Assembly: GCA_036824505.1 (NCBI GenBank)
Contig: DAITAA010000011.1
Span: forward strand, 1 to 64,000
From: SCUD01 sp036824505
Lineage (GTDB): Bacteria; Pseudomonadota; Gammaproteobacteria; Steroidobacterales; Steroidobacteraceae
Reading direction: 5' to 3'
DNA length: 64,000 nt
The position numbers and the translations under genes are program-made. The notes under the pieces were generated by a model that did no database searches, was not told the origin of the DNA, and was given only the letters and a program-made list of their open reading frames with translations. Below are positions 36,413 through 44,452 of this stretch, piece after piece. The number at the start of each line of letters is the position of its first letter. The first letter of the stretch is position 1.

Positions 36413-37621
36413 CTAGAACGCGTTGATGCCCGTCAGTGCGCGACCAATTGTCAGCTGATGAATCGTCTCGGTGCCTTCATAGGTGATCACGCTCTCGAGA
36501 TTGAGCGCGTGGCGTATCGGCACGTACTCGGCGCTGATCCCCGATCCGCCCAGCATGTCACGCGCGTCACGCGCGACGTCGATCGCCATCCGGCAATTGT
36601 TCCACTTGGCGAGTGACACTTGAGCCGGCTGCATGCGGCCGGCATCCTTCAGCCGGGCTAGCTGCAAAGACAGCATTTGTGCGCAGGTGATGCCACGCGC
36701 CATGTTGGCAAGCCGAATCTGGATTGCCTGATTCGCGGCCAGCGGGCGGCCGAACAGGACCCGCGACTGGGTGTAGTCGAGCAGTTGTGCGAGGCAGGCC
36801 TGCGCCGCGCCGATGACGCCCCAGCTGATGCCAAAGCGCGCCTGCGTGAGGCAGGACAACGGCGCCTTGAGGCCGATCGTGCTGCCCGGCAAAACATTCG
36901 CCTCGGGTACCACGACATCCTCCAGGTACAGCGCGCCGGTCGACGAGGCGCGCAGCGAGAACTTGCGCTCGATCTCCGGCGCCGCGAATCCGCGCATGCC
37001 TTTTTCGACGATGAATCCACGAATGCCTTCTTCGGTCTTTGCCCAGACGATCGCCAGATCCGCAATCGGCGCATTCGTGATCCACATCTTCGAGCCATTC
37101 AGTACCCAGTCCCGGCCGCGTCGTTTCGCATGGGTCTTCATGTTGCCGGGATCGGAACCGCCGTGCGGCTCGGTCAGCCCGAAGCAGCCGATCAGTTCGC
37201 CGGTCGCCATGCGCGGCAGGAATTTCTCCTTCTGCGCATCGCTGCCGTAGGCGTGGATCGGGTACATGCAGAGGCTCGATTGCACGGATACGAAGCTGCG
37301 TATTCCTGAATCGCCACGCTCCAGTTCCTGGCAAATCAGGCCGTAGGACACGGCATTCATGCCGGCGCAGCCATAGCCCTCGAGTGAACTGCCGAGCAGG
37401 CCAAGTGCAGCAATTTCCGGCACCAGCTCGCGCGGAAAGCTGTGCTCCTCGAAATGCTTCTGGATGATCGGGAGCACCTTGTCATCGACCAGCCGCGCGA
37501 CAGAGTCCTGGACCATGCGCTCCTCGTCGCTGAGGGCGCCGCGGATATCGTAGAGGTCGAGCACGTCTAACGCGGCCTTTCCGGCCGTGCTGGATGCGGC
37601 GAGACTGGCGGCGGTTGCCAT
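36413..37621 (-). CDS. gcdH: Glutaryl-CoA dehydrogenase
   Basis: FAD enzyme that oxidises and decarboxylates glutaryl-CoA to crotonyl-CoA in lysine, tryptophan and benzoyl-CoA breakdown. In the 402-residue protein the motif RSFVSVQSSL carries the family's substrate arginine, CFGLTEPHGGSDPGNM is the FAD region and Glu382 in YEGTETIHQL is the catalytic base. The start is ATG 37621; the frame continues upstream to 37909 through an unrelated lipoprotein gene and is rejected. No glutaryl-CoA pathway neighbour is seen. Confidence 0.92.
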   Translation of the reverse strand: MATAASLAASSTAGKAALDVLDLYDIRGALSDEERMVQDSVARLVDDKVLPIIQKHFEEHSFPRELVPEIAALGLLGSSLEGYGCAGMNAVSYGLICQELERGDSGIRSFVSVQSSLCMYPIHAYGSDAQKEKFLPRMATGELIGCFGLTEPHGGSDPGNMKTHAKRRGRDWVLNGSKMWITNAPIADLAIVWAKTEEGIRGFIVEKGMRGFAAPEIERKFSLRASSTGALYLEDVVVPEANVLPGSTIGLKAPLSCLTQARFGISWGVIGAAQACLAQLLDYTQSRVLFGRPLAANQAIQIRLANMARGITCAQMLSLQLARLKDAGRMQPAQVSLAKWNNCRMAIDVARDARDMLGGSGISAEYVPIRHALNLESVITYEGTETIHQLTIGRALTGINAF

Positions 37622-37638
37622 CAGGGAGTCTCCGCGGC

Positions 37639-38226
37639 TCAGCCGGCCTGCATGCCGAGGCGGGCCATCAGGTCCTGGGTCATGGTTTCGACATCGCGCG
37701 CCTTCGTGGCTGCGGATTCCAGATCTCCCGCCATGAATGCAGCGCTGGCGTCGTCCCACGCGCTCTTTGCGCTGCTGAAGGCTGCATTGGCCTCCTCGAG
37801 CAACTGCTTGTCCATGCCCTGCGGCAGCTTGCGCATCTTGCCGAGTTCGGCGAGCCGGGTCTCGATGGCGGCGACCCGGCCGGGCAGACTGCCGGACAGC
37901 CGGGTCCATTCCGCGTTGAGTTCGGCGAGCCGCTTCTGCTTCGCTTCAACCGAGGCCTTGGCAAGTTCCTCGGCATGCGCCGGCACGTCCTTCACCGCGG
38001 CGATGGCATCCGCGTAGCGTTCTTCGTCGAAGGCTTTTCGCGCCGTTTCCAGCTCCGCCTTCACTTGAGCGTACCGCTCCGGCACGTATTTCTGGGCATC
38101 TTCGTAAACCGCCTGGAGCGCACCTTCGGCGGCATCGATCGCCGCAGCGGCCGGATCCCTCTGCGAACAACCCGCGGCCAGCAGCAGGAGCGCTGCGAAT
38201 GCGACATTCCGGATATTCATGCTCAT
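37639..38226 (-). CDS. Helical lipoprotein, tandem copy B
   Basis: A 195-residue lipoprotein with lipobox LLAAGC and long alpha-helical, alanine- and glutamate-rich repeats likely to form a coiled coil. It matches the neighbouring gene at 38237: both have PERY in the first quarter (VPERYAQVKAEL, LPERYEEISAKV) and a similar end (DLMARLGMQAG, GVMDTLGIKAS). ATG 38226 is preceded by AGGAG. Function unknown. Confidence 0.78.
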   Translation of the reverse strand: MSMNIRNVAFAALLLLAAGCSQRDPAAAAIDAAEGALQAVYEDAQKYVPERYAQVKAELETARKAFDEERYADAIAAVKDVPAHAEELAKASVEAKQKRLAELNAEWTRLSGSLPGRVAAIETRLAELGKMRKLPQGMDKQLLEEANAAFSSAKSAWDDASAAFMAGDLESAATKARDVETMTQDLMARLGMQAG

Positions 38227-38236
38227 GCGCCTCTCC

Positions 38237-38830
38237 TTACGATGCCTTGATACCGAGTGTGTCCATGACACCCGCAATCGTGGTCTTGGCCTCGCGCGCC
38301 GTCATGACCGAGGATTCGAAATTCGCCGCGCTGATCGATTCTGCGGCCTTGCTCCAGGCAGCCCTCGCGGCGTCGTAATTTGCGACGAGCGCCTTGTAGG
38401 CATCGCGATCCATGTCCTTCGGCGGCCGGCCGCCCTGGGCCGAGATCTTCTTGTCCACCGCGGCAAGCATGGCCGGCATGGTGTTGACGAGGTCAGCCCA
38501 CTCGCTTTCCAGTTCGACCCTTACCTGGGCCTTGCGGATCTGGCTGTCCGCGACCGCGCGGCGCAAAGCATCAGCGACAGCGGGAGCTGCTGAAACCACG
38601 TCTCCGTACTTTTCCTGCGCGAGGCTTTCACGGAGCCCTGCGACCTTGGCGCTGATCTCTTCATAGCGCTCCGGCAGATATTGCTGAAGCTGGGCGCCGG
38701 ATCCTTCCATTGTCTTCTCGATGCCCGCGATCGCCTGCTCGGCGGGCTCCTTCTGGTTTGCGCAGCCGGCCATACCCAGGAACCCGACGGCTAGCGCCGT
38801 GAGCGTTACTGCGCTGCGTGTGAATATCAT
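38237..38830 (-). CDS. Helical lipoprotein, tandem copy A
   Basis: A 197-residue lipoprotein with signal peptide and lipobox GMAGC, followed by helical alanine-rich sequence. It is a divergent duplicate of the gene 10 nt downstream, sharing length, the PERY motif, an EW.DL/EWTRL core and the C-terminal pattern. It is the first gene after rpoH, separated by 164 nt that contain two strong inverted repeats. Function unknown; an envelope role is implied by the lipobox. Confidence 0.78.
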   Translation of the reverse strand: MIFTRSAVTLTALAVGFLGMAGCANQKEPAEQAIAGIEKTMEGSGAQLQQYLPERYEEISAKVAGLRESLAQEKYGDVVSAAPAVADALRRAVADSQIRKAQVRVELESEWADLVNTMPAMLAAVDKKISAQGGRPPKDMDRDAYKALVANYDAARAAWSKAAESISAANFESSVMTAREAKTTIAGVMDTLGIKAS

Positions 38831-38858
38831 CAGGCTTCCCCTTGAACTGATTGAATTA

Positions 38859-38878
38859 CCGGCCGGTGCACCGGCCGG
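38859..38878. repeat. 20-bp perfect palindrome in the rpoH-lipoprotein gap
   Basis: CCGGCCGGTG followed by its exact reverse complement, 29-48 nt upstream of the lipoprotein start at 38830. It could be a 5'-leader hairpin, a terminator arm for rpoH (no T-run follows) or a protein-binding site. Confidence 0.5.
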
Positions 38879-38938
38879 CCAAGGCCTAAGATTACCACCG
38901 ATCAAGGACCCATCAGGCCCGCAGGGCTATTGTTGCCA

Positions 38939-38985
38939 GGTCGCAGGTTCGTTGCTGTTCCTGCGATCGGCATGAACCTGCGACC
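38939..38985 (-). repeat. 12-bp inverted repeat downstream of rpoH
   Basis: GGTCGCAGGTTC (38939-38950) and GAACCTGCGACC (38974-38985) are perfect inverted copies with a 23-nt loop, beginning 10 nt after the rpoH stop. It may end or stabilise the rpoH transcript; there is no T-tract, so it is not a standard intrinsic terminator. Confidence 0.45.
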
Positions 38986-38994
38986 CGGCACCAA

Positions 38995-39864
38995 TTATGC
39001 GGCCATTGCGGCCCGAAGCTTGCTGATCGCCGTTACTTCGATCTGGCGGATACGCTCCGCTGAGACGCCGTACTCGTCGGCCAGATCCTGAAGCGTCCGC
39101 TTGTCTTCGGCGAGCCAGCGAGCCTTGATCACGGCGCGGCTGCGCTCATCCAGATTGTCGAGCGCCGCGGCCAGGGAATCTGCGACGGCCCCGTCCCATT
39201 CCTCCTGCTCAACAGTCGTGGCGGGATCCAGATCCGGCGAAGGCAGGTAGAGTGAAGGTGAACCGACGCCATCTTCTTCGTCGGCATCGGGCGCCGGATC
39301 GAATGACAGGTCGCGTGCCGCGAGGCGCTGTTCCATTTCCCGCACTTCGCTCGGTTCGACACCCAGCTCGCCGGCGACGGCATTGGCTTCGTCATCGGAG
39401 AGCCATGCCAGGTTCTTCTTCATGCGGCGCAGGTTGAAGAACAGCTTGCGTTGGGCCTTGGTCGTCGCGACCCGCACCAGCCGCCAGTTACGGATTACGA
39501 ACTCGTGGATTTCGGCGCGGATCCAGTGGATCGCAAAGCTGACCAGCCGCACGCCCATGTCCGGGTCAAAACGCTTGACCGCTTTCATCAGGCCGACATT
39601 GCCTTCCTGGATCAGGTCGGCAACCGGCAGGCCGTAGCCCATGTAGCCGCGAGCGACATGCACGACGAACCGCAGGTGTGAAAGCACGAGCAGGCGCGCC
39701 GCGTCCAGGTCGCCGTCGTTATGGAAGCGCTTCGCGAGCGAGAGTTCTTCCTCGCGGCTCAGCACGGGAATGCTCGAGACCCGCTCGACATAGGCCTCCA
39801 GACTCCCGACCGGGCCATCGAGCGCCAGAGAGTGACTCTTCAGGACAAGCGCAGTACTGGTCAT
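38995..39864 (-). CDS. rpoH: RNA polymerase heat-shock sigma factor sigma-32
   Basis: A 289-residue group 3 sigma factor. Region 2 is intact (LVLSHLRFVVHVARGYMGYG, DLIQEGNVGLMKAVKRFDP), and the RpoH box QRKLFFNLRR, diagnostic for sigma-32, is present. Region 4 has TLQDLADEYGVSAERIRQIE. An acidic insert DPAPDADEEDG follows region 3. The gene lies near ftsYEX as in E. coli, but a cytochrome gene intervenes. A CIRCE-like operator sits just upstream. Confidence 0.96.
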   Translation of the reverse strand: MTSTALVLKSHSLALDGPVGSLEAYVERVSSIPVLSREEELSLAKRFHNDGDLDAARLLVLSHLRFVVHVARGYMGYGLPVADLIQEGNVGLMKAVKRFDPDMGVRLVSFAIHWIRAEIHEFVIRNWRLVRVATTKAQRKLFFNLRRMKKNLAWLSDDEANAVAGELGVEPSEVREMEQRLAARDLSFDPAPDADEEDGVGSPSLYLPSPDLDPATTVEQEEWDGAVADSLAAALDNLDERSRAVIKARWLAEDKRTLQDLADEYGVSAERIRQIEVTAISKLRAAMAA

Positions 39865-39877
39865 TCGTATGTAAACC

Positions 39878-39918
39878 TCCGTTGCCCAATATTAGCAGTC
39901 GCTCCAATGGAGTGCTAA
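39878..39918 (-). promoter_or_regulatory. CIRCE-like operator in the rpoH promoter
   Basis: TTAGCAGTC (39892-39900), 9 nt, GAGTGCTAA (39910-39918) matches the HrcA operator CIRCE (TTAGCACTC-N9-GAGTGCTAA) with one mismatch and exact spacing. It lies 28-54 nt upstream of the rpoH ATG. On the minus strand TTAGCA and TAATAT (39893-39888) with an 18-nt spacer could be a sigma-70 promoter enclosing the operator. GGAGG lies 11 nt before the ATG. Confidence 0.75.
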
Positions 39919-40005
39919 CGACGCCAAAAGTTCGTCGAGCGGAAAGGAAAAAAACATCGTCAGAACATCAGCTTACGTGCGCATCGAGGCACGGCCCGCG
40001 GCTCA

Positions 40006-40656
40006 TCAGGGCCTGCGGGCCTTTTCCAGGATTGCTTGCGGGATGCGATGGCGGATCGCGGGATAGAACTGGGCAATCGTGCCGTTGAATGCCCCGTCCT
40101 TCAGGTGACAGGTCATGCAGGGGTTGCCGGGCGGCAGAACATCCGCTTGCCCGTCCGTTGCGCCGAACGGGTAAAAATAATGCCCCTCGCCGGGCCGCCG
40201 CCGATCGATCAGGTGGATCTCGAAACTGGCGAGATCGCCTTGCACGAAGCCGCTGCGGTTGATCGATACCTTCTGCTCCGAGTCGTAGAACGACAGCAGG
40301 AACATCGCGCCGTCGGGGTAGGCGCCGGTCTCGACGAAGTGCCGGTAGGCCCGTGGCTCCATCAGCACCACCTGGAATTGCCCCGGCGAGTCAGGGTTGA
40401 ATTTGGCGGCGTTGTATCCCATTCCGAGTGAAGCGCCGAGAAATACCCACTCGTCGAGGTCCGATGGCCGCCGCAGCTGCCCTGCCGATGTGAATGAAGC
40501 GACATCGACCGTGCCTGCCGGCGCTTCCATGGCCGAATCCGGCTGGCCTGCCTGCGCCAAGGTCAACGATTCCGCTATCGCGATGATCATGCCCGTCAGG
40601 ACAGCAGGCGCGCCCGGCGCGAGATTTGCCCATGAGTGTCTTCTGGTCTGTGTCAT
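40006..40656 (-). CDS. Cytochrome P460-family protein with CxxCH heme site
   Basis: A 216-residue periplasmic protein with an N-terminal hydrophobic signal (about residues 17-36). The region VFLGASLGMGYN to YRHFVETGAYPDGAMFLLSFY is the P460 fold, and NPCMTCHLKDGAFNGTIAQFYP near the C-terminus supplies a covalent heme c motif (CMTCH). P460 cytochromes oxidise hydroxylamine or detoxify nitrogen oxides; the activity here is unproven. It sits between ftsX and rpoH on the same strand. Confidence 0.8.
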   Translation of the reverse strand: MTQTRRHSWANLAPGAPAVLTGMIIAIAESLTLAQAGQPDSAMEAPAGTVDVASFTSAGQLRRPSDLDEWVFLGASLGMGYNAAKFNPDSPGQFQVVLMEPRAYRHFVETGAYPDGAMFLLSFYDSEQKVSINRSGFVQGDLASFEIHLIDRRRPGEGHYFYPFGATDGQADVLPPGNPCMTCHLKDGAFNGTIAQFYPAIRHRIPQAILEKARRP

Positions 40657-40704
40657 CTGTTCACTGGATCCCGGGAGCCAGGAAGAGTTGGGCGCGGCGA
40701 TTAA

Positions 40705-41685
40705 TCAGGCGCGAGGCTCGATGCGTCGCAAATGAAACGCAGCTGCCAGCCAGGCGCCCAGCAGACCAAGAATCGCGCCGCCGCCGATGACCACGAAATA
40801 CTCCCGCGCCGCAAGGCCCGCAAGCATGAATTTCGTCCCGTATGCCGCCGCTACCCGTGCAATCGGCGCCTCGAGGACGAAGAGGCCAATTCCGATCAGG
40901 ACGACAGCCAGGAGACCACCCGCGAGGCCCTGCCAGAAGCCCGAATAGAGAAATGGCCTGCGCACAAATGCATTGCTGCCGCCGACCAGCTTGGTGACCT
41001 CGATTTCTGCACGGCGCCCATTGATCTCGAGCCGTATGGTGTTGCCGACGATGGCGAGCACGCCGAGCGCCAGCACGCAGGCAGCCAATACGACGATCTG
41101 GCGCAGCGCGTCGAGGATCGCATGCAGTCGTCTCACCCATGCCGCGTCAGCTTCGACCAGCTCGACTTCCGGGAGCTTGCGCAGGTCGGCGGCGAGCGCC
41201 TCGACAGCGGTCGCTGAATCCTCACCCTCGGCCGGCCGCAGTTTGATGACCCAGGGCAGAGGATTCTCGCCGAGCGTTTCCAGCGCTTCGCCGATGCCGG
41301 AAAGCTTGCGGAATTCGATGAGCCCCTCATCGGGACTCACCAGCACCGCTTCGCCCACTTCGTCACGAGCCTTGATCGCGCGCGCAACCTTTCGCGCCTG
41401 CTCTGCAGTTGTCGCCAGGCGCAAATAGACGGAAAGCTGCACGGTATCGCCGAGACCGGCCGTTACGGCGCGCGCATTGGCGACGACCAGGTAAAGCGCA
41501 GCGGGCAGCGCAAGAGCGATGCCGATGACCGCGATCGTCAGCACGGTAGCCAGGGGCTGGCGCGCGAGTCGGCCGAGCGAGCCAACCAGTGTCTGTGCGT
41601 GGCGCTCGAACCAGGTCGCCGCGGCTCCCGTCAAGGTTCGTGGACCCGCCGGTCGGACATTCCGGAGTTCTTCAGGCAGCGACAT
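40705..41685 (-). CDS. ftsX: Cell-division ABC transporter permease FtsX
   Basis: A 326-residue membrane protein with a cytoplasmic N-terminus, first helix at VLTIAVIGIALALPAALYL, an extracytoplasmic loop that in the family contacts the amidase activator EnvC, and three C-terminal helices. With FtsE it controls peptidoglycan hydrolysis at the septum. ATG 41685 overlaps ftsE by 14 nt; ATG 41715 is an alternative start. Confidence 0.95.
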   Translation of the reverse strand: MSLPEELRNVRPAGPRTLTGAAATWFERHAQTLVGSLGRLARQPLATVLTIAVIGIALALPAALYLVVANARAVTAGLGDTVQLSVYLRLATTAEQARKVARAIKARDEVGEAVLVSPDEGLIEFRKLSGIGEALETLGENPLPWVIKLRPAEGEDSATAVEALAADLRKLPEVELVEADAAWVRRLHAILDALRQIVVLAACVLALGVLAIVGNTIRLEINGRRAEIEVTKLVGGSNAFVRRPFLYSGFWQGLAGGLLAVVLIGIGLFVLEAPIARVAAAYGTKFMLAGLAAREYFVVIGGGAILGLLGAWLAAAFHLRRIEPRA

Positions 41686-42343
41686 TGGGGTGACCCGTGA
41701 GCCGGCCCTGCTCAATATGAATGCGGCGTACGGCGAACCGGTCGAGCAAGTGCACGCCGTGCGTCGCGACCATTACCGTGACGCCGACGGCATTGAAACG
41801 CTGGAACAAGTTCATGACCTCGAGCGCGAGATCCGGGTCCAGGTTACCAGTCGGTTCATCAGCGATCAGTACCGGTGGTTTGGTGATGACCGCGCGCGCG
41901 ATGCCGACGCGCTGCTGTTCGCCGGCGGACAATTCGAGCGGAAACGACCTTTCCTTGCCGAGCAGGCCGACCTGGTCGAGCGCTGCGCGCACGCGCCTGT
42001 CCATTTCGCGCCGGGGTACGCCTGCAATCGCGAGTGGCAGCGCGACGTTGTCATACACGGGACGGTCGTCGAGCAGGCGGTGGTCCTGGAACACGACGCC
42101 GATCTGGCGCCGGAATGCCGGGATCGCGCCGGCGCGCAGTGTCGCGGTGTTGCGCCCGTTGACGATGACCTGGCCACGAGTCGGCCGCTCGAGCAGGGCG
42201 ATCAGACGCAGCACCGTGCTCTTGCCGGCACCCGAGTGGCCGGTCAGGAAGGCCATCTCGCCGGCTGCGAGTTCGAATGAAAGTTCCGACAAGGCTTCGC
42301 GGCCATTCGGATAGCGCTTGAAGACGCGATCGAACCGGATCAT
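41672..42343 (-). CDS. ftsE: Cell-division ABC transporter ATPase FtsE
   Basis: A 223-residue ATPase: Walker A GHSGAGKST (35-43), signature LSAGEQQRVGIARA, Walker B VLIADEPTGNLDP, and the H-loop in ATHG. It drives FtsX. The ATG overlaps the ftsY stop by 4 nt. Confidence 0.97.
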   Translation of the reverse strand: MIRFDRVFKRYPNGREALSELSFELAAGEMAFLTGHSGAGKSTVLRLIALLERPTRGQVIVNGRNTATLRAGAIPAFRRQIGVVFQDHRLLDDRPVYDNVALPLAIAGVPRREMDRRVRAALDQVGLLGKERSFPLELSAGEQQRVGIARAVITKPPVLIADEPTGNLDPDLALEVMNLFQRFNAVGVTVMVATHGVHLLDRFAVRRIHIEQGRLTGHPNVAA

Positions 42344-43314
42344 GGGGCGCCTCCGGTTGCGGGACGCAGCAATCCTTCGACAAATGCTTCCGCCTGGAAC
42401 GGTCCGAAGTCATCGATCTCTTCCCCGACGCCGACAAAGCGGATCGGCAGCCCAAAGCGGCGCGCGATCGCGATCAGGATGCCGCCCCTGGCGGTGCCGT
42501 CGAGCTTGGTGATGACGATTCCCGAAACGCCGATTGCGGCGTTGAACTGCTCCGCCTGCCGCAGGGCGTTCTGACCGAGGCTCGCATCCAGCACCAGCAG
42601 CACTTCGTGCGGCGCCTCGGGGTCGAGGCGTTTCAGCACGCGCGTGACTTTCTTCAGTTCATCCATCAGGTGCGACTGAGTATGCAGCCGGCCGGCCGTG
42701 TCGGCGATCAGTACGTCGATGCCGCGCGCCCTGGCCGCCTGCAGCGCATCGAACACGACGGCGGCGGGATCGGCGCCCGCAGCCTGCGCGATTACCGGGA
42801 CCTGGTTGCGCTCGGCCCAGATCGTCAGTTGCTCGACGGCCGCCGCACGGAAGGTGTCGCCTGCGGCGAGCATCACCTTCATGCCATCCTGCTTGAGCCG
42901 TCGCGCCAGCTTGCCGATCGTCGTGGTCTTGCCGGAGCCATTGACGCCGACGACGAGCACCACATAAGGCTTCTTCGCCCGATCGACGACGAGCGGCCGT
43001 TCGACGGGCTTCAGGATTTCCAGCAGGGAGCCGCGCAGGGCGGCCAGCAGGGCAGTGACGTCGGCCAGTTCCCTGCGCGCCACCTTGCGGTGCAGTTCAC
43101 CGAGGATTGCTCCGGTCACTTCCACGCCGACATCGGCCGCCAGCAGCCGCGTCTCGAGTTCCTCGAGCAGTTCGTCGTCGATCCTGCGCCCCGGCACCAG
43201 GTCGCCGAGCCACGACGTGCCGCGGTTGACCCGCGCGCGCAGTCGCGCAAGGAAACCGCCTTCGGCGGACTTCGCGGCTGGCTCGTCTGGTTGATTCGCA
43301 CGGGAACCGAACAT
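42340..43314 (-). CDS. ftsY: Signal recognition particle receptor FtsY
   Basis: A 324-residue SRP GTPase, shorter than E. coli FtsY because the acidic A domain is reduced to about 20 residues. The NG domain is intact: GVNGSGKTTTIGKLA, AAGDTFRAAAVEQL, DTAGRLHTQ and TKLDGTARGG. It delivers ribosomes making membrane proteins to the translocon. ATG 43314 is chosen; the frame upstream runs into the divergent rsmD gene. Confidence 0.95.
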   Translation of the reverse strand: MFGSRANQPDEPAAKSAEGGFLARLRARVNRGTSWLGDLVPGRRIDDELLEELETRLLAADVGVEVTGAILGELHRKVARRELADVTALLAALRGSLLEILKPVERPLVVDRAKKPYVVLVVGVNGSGKTTTIGKLARRLKQDGMKVMLAAGDTFRAAAVEQLTIWAERNQVPVIAQAAGADPAAVVFDALQAARARGIDVLIADTAGRLHTQSHLMDELKKVTRVLKRLDPEAPHEVLLVLDASLGQNALRQAEQFNAAIGVSGIVITKLDGTARGGILIAIARRFGLPIRFVGVGEEIDDFGPFQAEAFVEGLLRPATGGAP

Positions 43315-43378
43315 GGGCGTCCTGAATGGCCGGGCGGATTGTACTATCGCGCTTGTTTGTATCGGGCCAGCCCGTTCA

Positions 43379-43939
43379 ATGAAACGCAAGAAGCCAAACG
43401 AACTGCGGATCATCGGCGGCAAATGGCGCGGCCGCCGGATCCGTTTTCCGCCGCGGCCCGGAATCCGGCCCTCGCCGGATCGGGTCCGGGAAACCCTCTT
43501 CAACTGGCTCGCGCCGGTCGTGGAAGGCAGCCGTTGCCTTGACCTATTCGCGGGCAGCGGTGCGCTGGGGCTCGAGGCGCTGTCCCGTGGCGCAGCCGCA
43601 GCGACCTTTGTCGAGTCCGATCCGACTGCCGTGGAGCAGTTGCGGGAGACCGTTTCGACCCTGACAGCCGAAAAGGCGGTCATCTTGCAGGCCGACGCCC
43701 TCGGATGGCTCAATGGCCCGCCGCAACGCTTCGACCTGGTATTTCTCGACCCGCCATTCGGATCCGGCCTGCTGGCCGAAGCCCTGCGAAAACTCGATTC
43801 CGGCGGCTGGCTTTCGCCTGGGGCATACGTCTATCTTGAGGCGCCTGCCAGGGACGGCCCGCCGTCGTTGCCTGCGGGCTGGAGGCTGCACCGTTCGGGC
43901 AAGGCAGGCGCGGTCGGTTATCATCTGGCCCTGAAGTGA
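43379..43939 (+). CDS. rsmD: 16S rRNA (guanine966-N2)-methyltransferase
   Basis: A 186-residue SAM-dependent methyltransferase that modifies G966 of 16S rRNA. Motifs are RIIGGKWRGRRIRFP, RPSPDRVRETLFNWL, the SAM site LDLFAGSGALGLEALSRGA and the catalytic FLDPPFGSGL. It is divergent from ftsY with 64 nt between starts, the usual gammaproteobacterial arrangement, and overlaps coaD by 4 nt. Confidence 0.95.
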   Translation: MKRKKPNELRIIGGKWRGRRIRFPPRPGIRPSPDRVRETLFNWLAPVVEGSRCLDLFAGSGALGLEALSRGAAAATFVESDPTAVEQLRETVSTLTAEKAVILQADALGWLNGPPQRFDLVFLDPPFGSGLLAEALRKLDSGGWLSPGAYVYLEAPARDGPPSLPAGWRLHRSGKAGAVGYHLALK

Positions 43940-44439
43940 ATCCGAAACGCATCGCCGTCTATCCCGGCACATTCGATCCGGTCACCAATGGTCACGAGGA
44001 CCTGGTGAGGCGCGCGGCTGGCATATTTGAGCGCGTCTTCGTCGGCATCGCCGCGAATCCCTACAAGACGCCGCTTTTCCCCCTGGATGAACGTGTTGAC
44101 CTGGCGCGCCGCGTCATGGGCGACCTCAAGAACGTCACGGTCATCGGCTACGCGGGCCTGACCGTCGACTTCGCGCGCGAGCATGGCAGCCAGATCGTGA
44201 TCCGCGGCCTGCGCGCCGTATCCGACTTCGAGTTCGAGTTCCAGCTCGCGAACATGAGCCGTCATCTCGCGCCGGATGTGGACTATGTCTTCCTGACGCC
44301 CAAGGAGCAGTTCACCTTCATCTCCTCGACGATGGTGCGCGAGATCGCGATGCTCGGCGGCGACGTCTCACGCTTCGTGCATCCGATCGTCGTCGAGGCG
44401 CTTGCCAGGCGTCGCGCAGAAACGCGGCCAGGGGCGTGA
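43936..44439 (+). CDS. coaD: Pantetheine-phosphate adenylyltransferase
   Basis: A 167-residue nucleotidyltransferase catalysing the penultimate step of coenzyme A synthesis. The HxGH-type motif is YPGTFDPVTNGH (His20), followed by VIRGLRAVSDFEFE and ISSTMVREIA. The start is a GTG at 43936 overlapping the rsmD stop (GTGA). It is convergent with mutM across 13 nt. Confidence 0.96.
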   Translation: MNPKRIAVYPGTFDPVTNGHEDLVRRAAGIFERVFVGIAANPYKTPLFPLDERVDLARRVMGDLKNVTVIGYAGLTVDFAREHGSQIVIRGLRAVSDFEFEFQLANMSRHLAPDVDYVFLTPKEQFTFISSTMVREIAMLGGDVSRFVHPIVVEALARRRAETRPGA

Positions 44440-44452
44440 GGGTCGCAGCGCC

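Noticed and set aside
36413..37909. Extended N-terminus for the acyl-CoA dehydrogenase
   Set aside because: The extra 96 residues overlap the lipoprotein gene at 37639 and lack similarity; the family start fits ATG 37621.
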